A DNA stretch of 64,000 nt from Zoroaster sp. YZ-2022. Its lineage: Eukaryota > Echinodermata > Asteroidea > Forcipulatida > Zoroasteridae. Numbering within the stretch: position 1 is the stretch's first letter; the number at the start of each line of letters is the position of its first letter. Below are positions 59,897-64,000 of this stretch, one piece after another. The notes under the pieces were generated by a model. It had not been told where the DNA came from and ran no database searches. It was given only the letters and a program-made list of their open reading frames with translations. Location of the stretch: positions 5,580,001 to 5,644,000 of the forward strand of contig CM055823.1 of assembly GCA_029582265.1 (NCBI GenBank), given 5' to 3'. The translations under genes and the position numbers were made by a program.

Positions 59897-62800
59897 GTAG
59901 GTCGGGTGATCAGAGCGTGTAACACGGCACACGGGCGGGCCGCTATTTGTTCTGCAGCATACTTCGTCAATGGCTTAGAAATTGGCATAAAAATCTAATT
60001 TAAAAAGGTTCTTCAATAATAAATTCACCGTGTAAGTCGAGTGGCATGGTAGTCTAGTGGTTAAATGCTTGTCTTGCAAATAGAATTAGAAGACACCGAG
60101 TTCAAGACTAGGTTTTCAACATTTTCAATTTTGTTATACATGTTTTTTATACTACAAAATTAATTCAGAAGCAAAGACCTTCTACATAATAGTAATTGAA
60201 GGGTGTGGAGGATTTTGTTGAAGGAAAATAAAGTAAAAATTCATTTTTATACAAATGCATATAGTTGATGAAGTGTATTGCAGAAAAACAAATCTCTGGC
60301 GGGCTGGGTGTGTTGGTGGATTGAATGTTTTGGATATAGAAATAAAATTTTACATTCGAATGCAATGTTAAATCAAAAATCATTTTTAAAAACTTAAAGG
60401 GAAGGTATACATCATTGATAATAGATTATCAAATTCAGGTAAGCTTGGGCGATAACACGATAATATCGAATATCGCGATACCTTTTTTTTTATTCGATTA
60501 CGATATCGAGAACCTTTTTAACTTATCGAGATATCGGCAAATCGCGATAAACAAAATATGTCGCGATTAAAAAAAAATCGCCATTGTGAATCAATTCGGA
60601 AATTCCATGGAAACACAATTAGGACAGTCTTTTCAGCTTTTGGAAGTGAGAAACAATTTCAGAACAAGTACATACACGCTATGCAAACGAATTTGCGATT
60701 TATTGTGATATTTGTAGAGGGGTACATACCTGTATCGGCTCTAAAGTACACTTGTATAAATGAAAAAATAATAATCGCGATACTATTGATAATCGCGATA
60801 TATGTTTTCCGATATATCGTGGATGAAAAAAAACAATATTGCCCAAGCTTAAATTCAGGTATTGCTATTTAAAATGTACTTGGTGTCAAGTTGGTACATG
60901 TATCCTGAGAAATTATGTATAGAATTTACAAAAACAATGCTCAAGGACGCATGTGTCACGGCCGGGTTTCGAACCCACATTCTGCTGCTAACACCAGAAC
61001 TTGAGTCCGGTAAGCTAGACCGCTCGGCCACGACACTCCACTGTATCCTGAGAAATTATGTATAGAATTTACAAAAACAATGGAGTGTCGTGGCCGAGCG
61101 GTCTAGCGCACCGAAATCAAGATCTGGTGTTGCCAGCAGCAGGGTGTGAGTTCGAGCCCCGGTCGTGACACTTGTGTCCTTGAGCAAGGTACTTAACCAT
61201 AATTGCTTCGTCCTTCGGATGGGACGTAAAGCCGTAGGTCCCGTGTGTTGTGTAATGCACGTAAAAAAGAATGCGCCTTGAGCACCACTTAGTTGGTGGA
61301 TACGTGCGCTATATAAGTCCACACATTATTATTATTATTATTATGCAACTATTGATAAACATAACAACAGTTTTGCGTTGTTTTGGCTCAAAAACGTGAG
61401 CACCTTTTTCGATGAAACTTTCACAGGTTAGTTTTATGATATATTTTTTACAGACCATGAACTTTTTACGTCACCGCTTGAAAGATCACTTTATGTACCA
61501 TTTCGGGCCCATAGGAGAGGGGGTATAATATATCCCCATCCACCCGGAATTTACGCACAGAGGTAGTCTTGGTGCAAGACGTTACTCGTAATTTTACACG
61601 TACGCGCGCCGATCCACTTAGACTGGTCCCCTGTGTTTATCCTATATCAAGGATATAGACAGGCTCCAGGCGTACCATTCAAGGGGTTTCATTGGATATG
61701 TTGTGCTGAAGATCTGACGTCACGCTTGAGACTCGCGCGCTCGCTACCAACCAAGGTCGAACATCGGGGATAGTATGGCGGCCGCACGGCCAGTATCTGG
61801 CGTAATTCAGGCGACTCTAGCTCAAAGCGTGACGTCAGATCTTCAGGCTACGAACGCCAGCTACGGTGGGTGATTTACGACTGGTGCGGGGATCGTGTAA
61901 CTAGGATCCGCATAATAACATCTTGCATCAAGACTAGCACAGAGGATGAATGAACAATAGCACAATACGGTAAAACGATACGTTTTACCTAAATGGTCAA
62001 TATTCCCTCAGTTTACCCGATATTAACATCTTTAATCTTACAGGTCTACTTGAGTGCTAGACGCGGGGCGTGGATAATAAGCCGGATAGGAGACTACGGA
62101 TATCCAGATGAAATGAGGTTCGCCAAAAGGTTTCACATGATACCCAACCAACTTGTCCTTATGTCATTCAAGAACTCATTGAAGCGCCGATATGATATGA
62201 TTACAAAGCCACTTACGCCTTCTCATGGTTTATTTACGTGTGACCCAATCATTAATGAAGACATCCCTGGGTGTATCATGAACGGCTCCGTGATCGTGAG
62301 AGCTAACCCGGTAAGGTTCACGCAAACAGGGCTGGAGTTTGAAGATGGCTCATACGTGGATGATATTGATTATGTTATCATGGCGACTGGATACCGCTTC
62401 AAGTTTCCGTTCGAGGTGGACTGTCCGGCGTTACGGACGAAGGACAACCGCGTGCCCCTGTACAAACTTGTCTTCCCGTTGGGCCTCAAACACAACACGC
62501 TATCGGTTAACGGCGCGATCGCTTCACTTGGTGCCTTCATTCCATGTGTTGAGCTGCAAGCTCGCTGGGCTGCAAGGGCATTCAAAGGGTTGGCTAAGCT
62601 TCCCTCACAAACCGAAATGAAAGCCGAGGTAAAGAGAACAGATGATGTCATGGAGAACAACTTTTTGCCTTATCACCGCCACGTAATATGTATGCATTAC
62701 GAAGATTCCATCGCGTCTGAAATTGGAGTCAGGCCAAATTTCACGAGGCTATTCTTTACGCACCCTCTGCTGACTCTACGGTGCCTTTTCGGGCCTTTTG

Positions 62801-63000
62801 TACCGTATCAGTATCGTCTTGTTGGCCCGGGAAAGTGGGATGGTGCCGGCGAGGCAATAGCCACCGTCTGGGAACGGGTCCTTGAACCTACTAAAACAAG
62901 ACAGATGGAAACAGATGAAAAACGTGGGACACACTATAAATTTATCATCCCTGTTAGTATTGTTGTTCTGACTATCATCGCAGCCCGACTTTTGATTTAA
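59252..63000 (+). CDS. Flavin-containing monooxygenase (FMO family), complete, 2 coding exons
   Basis: NADPH- and FAD-dependent oxygenase of the class B family, which oxygenates soft nitrogen and sulfur nucleophiles at the endoplasmic reticulum. Coding exons are 59252-59896 and 62044-63000, joined phase 0 with GTAGGT donor and TTACAG acceptor, giving 533 residues (family usually about 532-535). Visible motifs: FAD-binding GAGVTG at 14-19 with acidic E37; FMO fingerprint FxGxxxHxxxY at F172, G174, H178, Y182; NADP-binding GIGNSA at 197-202; ATGY at 329-332; hydrophobic C-terminal anchor at about 515-533. The ATG directly follows TTTGCAG, so a 5' untranslated exon probably lies upstream. The paralogue (FMO1-5) cannot be assigned; invertebrate FMOs expanded independently. 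Confidence 0.96.
60046..60115 (+). mobile_element. tRNA-like SINE head in FMO intron
   Basis: TAGTCTAGTGGTTAAATGCT and GAGTTCAAGACTAGG resemble A and B boxes of a Cys/Gln-type tRNA-derived repeat. Confidence 0.45.
60441..60852. mobile_element. TIR element, AAGCTTGGGCGAT ends
   Basis: Ends AAGCTTGGGCGAT and complement, with direct repeats AAATTCAGGT outside both ends. Interior rich in ATATCGCGATA. Related fragments lie at 14842-14990 and 30752-30900. Confidence 0.68.
60940..61042 (-). mobile_element. Family A SINE, head only, flanked by 39-bp direct repeats
   Basis: Antisense head and first body block. The flanks at about 60901-60939 and 61044-61082 are identical (TATCCTGAGAAATTATGTAT and onward). 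Confidence 0.8.
61080..61344 (+). mobile_element. Chimeric SINE: family A head and 3' end, different middle
   Basis: The head and the GCGCTATATAAGTCCAC(ATT)n end are family A. The middle is replaced by CTTCGGATGGGACGTAAAGC and CGTAGGTCCCGTG, a block known from other invertebrate SINEs. Confidence 0.75.
61620..61850. mobile_element. GC-rich repeat shared with 27912-28163, in FMO intron
   Basis: Contains inverted AAGATCTGACGTCACGCTT ends at about 61708-61835 inside a longer shared segment. Opposite orientation to the IPO7 copy. Confidence 0.65.
62044..63000 (+). CDS. FMO coding exon 2 (residues 216-533)
   Basis: Begins VYLSARRGAW after TTACAG. The family has the same motif (VYLSTRRGAW) at this position. 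It carries ATGYRF and GPGKWDGA and ends in a hydrophobic anchor before TAA. In vertebrates this part is split over several exons. Confidence 0.95.
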   Translation, partial: VYLSARRGAWIISRIGDYGYPDEMRFAKRFHMIPNQLVLMSFKNSLKRRYDMITKPLTPSHGLFTCDPIINEDIPGCIMNGSVIVRANPVRFTQTGLEFEDGSYVDDIDYVIMATGYRFKFPFEVDCPALRTKDNRVPLYKLVFPLGLKHNTLSVNGAIASLGAFIPCVELQARWAARAFKGLAKLPSQTEMKAEVKRTDDVMENNFLPYHRHVICMHYEDSIASEIGVRPNFTRLFFTHPLLTLRCLFGPFVPYQYRLVGPGKWDGAGEAIATVWERVLEPTKTRQMETDEKRGTHYKFIIPVSIVVLTIIAARLLI

Positions 63001-63278
63001 AACGGAATAATGTATCTCAATAATTGTTTACCCCCCCCCCCCACCTCCTGGATCGCCCGAACTCTTCATGTGTGGATTGGTAAATTGGGAAAAGTTAATT
63101 CCCCCCACATATGCACTGTAAAAAATGGTGTTTACATAATTTAAACACATTTCTAAACACTTAGCTTGTACTCACTTTTTTCACATGTTTAGCCTAAAAC
63201 ATGTTTAGATTGTACTTTTCTTTGATGTGTGTTTGAATGCTAAAAACCAATATGAACAGGTGTCAAAAAGCTAAGCAC

Positions 63279-64000
63279 GTTTAGCTTTGTGACATGTACA
63301 GAGGATGGCCGTTTAGCTTTGTGACATGTACAGAGGATGGCCGTTTAGCTTTGTGACATGTACAGAGGATGGCCGTTTAGCTTTGTGACATGTACAGAGG
63401 ATGGCCGTTTAGCTTTGTGACATGTACAGAGGATGGCCGTTTAGCTTTGTGACATGTACAGAGGATGGCCGTTTAGCTTTGTGACATGTACAGAGGATGG
63501 CCGTTTAGCTTTGTGACATGTACAGAGGATGGCCGTTTAGCTTTGTGACATGTACAGAGGATGGCCGTTTAGCTTTGTGACATGTACAGAGGATGGCCGT
63601 TTAGCTTTGTGACATGTACAGAGGATGGCCGTTTAGCTTTGTGACATGTACAGAGGATGGCCGTTTAGCTTTGTGACATGTACAGAGGATGGCCGTTTAG
63701 CTTTGTGACATGTACAGAGGATGGCCGTTTAGCTTTGTGACATGTACAGAGGATGGCCGTTTAGCTTTGTCACATGTACAGAGGATGGCCGTTTAGCTTT
63801 GTCACATGTACAGAGGATGGCCGTTTAGCTTTGTCACATGTACAGAGGATGGCCGTTTAGCTTTGTCACATGTACAGAGGATGGCCGTTTAGCTTTGTGA
63901 CGTGTACAGAGGATGGCCGTTTAGCTTTGTGACGTGTACAGAGGATGGCCGTTTAGCTTTGTGACGTGTACAGAGGATGGCCGTTTAGCTTTGTGACGTG
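63279..64000. repeat. 32-bp minisatellite, at least 22 units, runs off the window
   Basis: Unit GTTTAGCTTTGTGACATGTA then CAGAGGATGGCC. Units change in blocks: GTGACATG, then GTCACATG (four units), then GTGACGTG to the window edge. Begins 279 bp after the FMO stop. Confidence 0.95.

Larger units (their letters stand above)
59897..62043 (+). other. FMO intron with inserted repeats
   Basis: 2147-bp intron. In order it holds a tRNA-like SINE head (60046-60115), a TIR element (60441-60852), two head-to-head tRNA-Leu-like SINE copies (60940-61344) and a GC-rich repeat (61620-61850) shared with 27912-28163. Confidence 0.8.

Noticed and set aside
63279..64000. CRISPR-like look: regular 32-bp direct repeats
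   Set aside because: Units are contiguous with no spacers, and the genome is eukaryotic; it is a minisatellite.

Overview
This is a eukaryotic (animal) genomic window with two protein-coding genes in a dense field of mobile and tandem repeats. Large introns, GT-AG splicing, a single importin-7/8 gene, tRNA-derived SINEs ending in (ATT)n and many MITE families suggest a marine invertebrate. An echinoderm or other invertebrate deuterostome is my best guess, but this is inference only.

Gene 1 is a complete importin-7/8 orthologue (IPO7) on the minus strand, from ATG at 46786 to TAG at 6441. I assembled 26 coding exons by hand (3105 nt, 1034 residues plus stop). Every junction keeps frame, and the product is collinear with the nuclear import receptor from its N-terminal importin-beta domain through the acidic loop to the C-terminal FNFGG motif. 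Gene 2 is a complete flavin-containing monooxygenase (FMO) on the plus strand, with coding exons at 59252-59896 and 62044-63000 (533 residues). The genes are divergent, separated by about 12.5 kb of repeat-rich DNA.

Layout: 1-6440 repeats only, including nested DNA transposons; 6441-46786 IPO7; 46787-59251 intergenic (foldback elements, a LINE relic, SINEs, minisatellites); 59252-63000 FMO; 63279-64000 a 32-bp minisatellite that runs off the window.

The most interesting material is non-genic. (1) Small foldback retroelements flanked by 12-13 bp target duplications carry a hammerhead-ribozyme-like core; a decayed Penelope-type GIY-YIG endonuclease relic lies in the same window. (2) Several unrelated families of elements are bounded by TTAA and have CCC/CCA ends (piggyBac-like MITEs); some contain expanded minisatellites. 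(3) A 72-bp minisatellite was born from the 3' end and splice donor of IPO7 exon 23, and decayed duplicates of exon 15 lie in its downstream intron. (4) Several insertions can be dated by filled/empty-site comparison inside the window.
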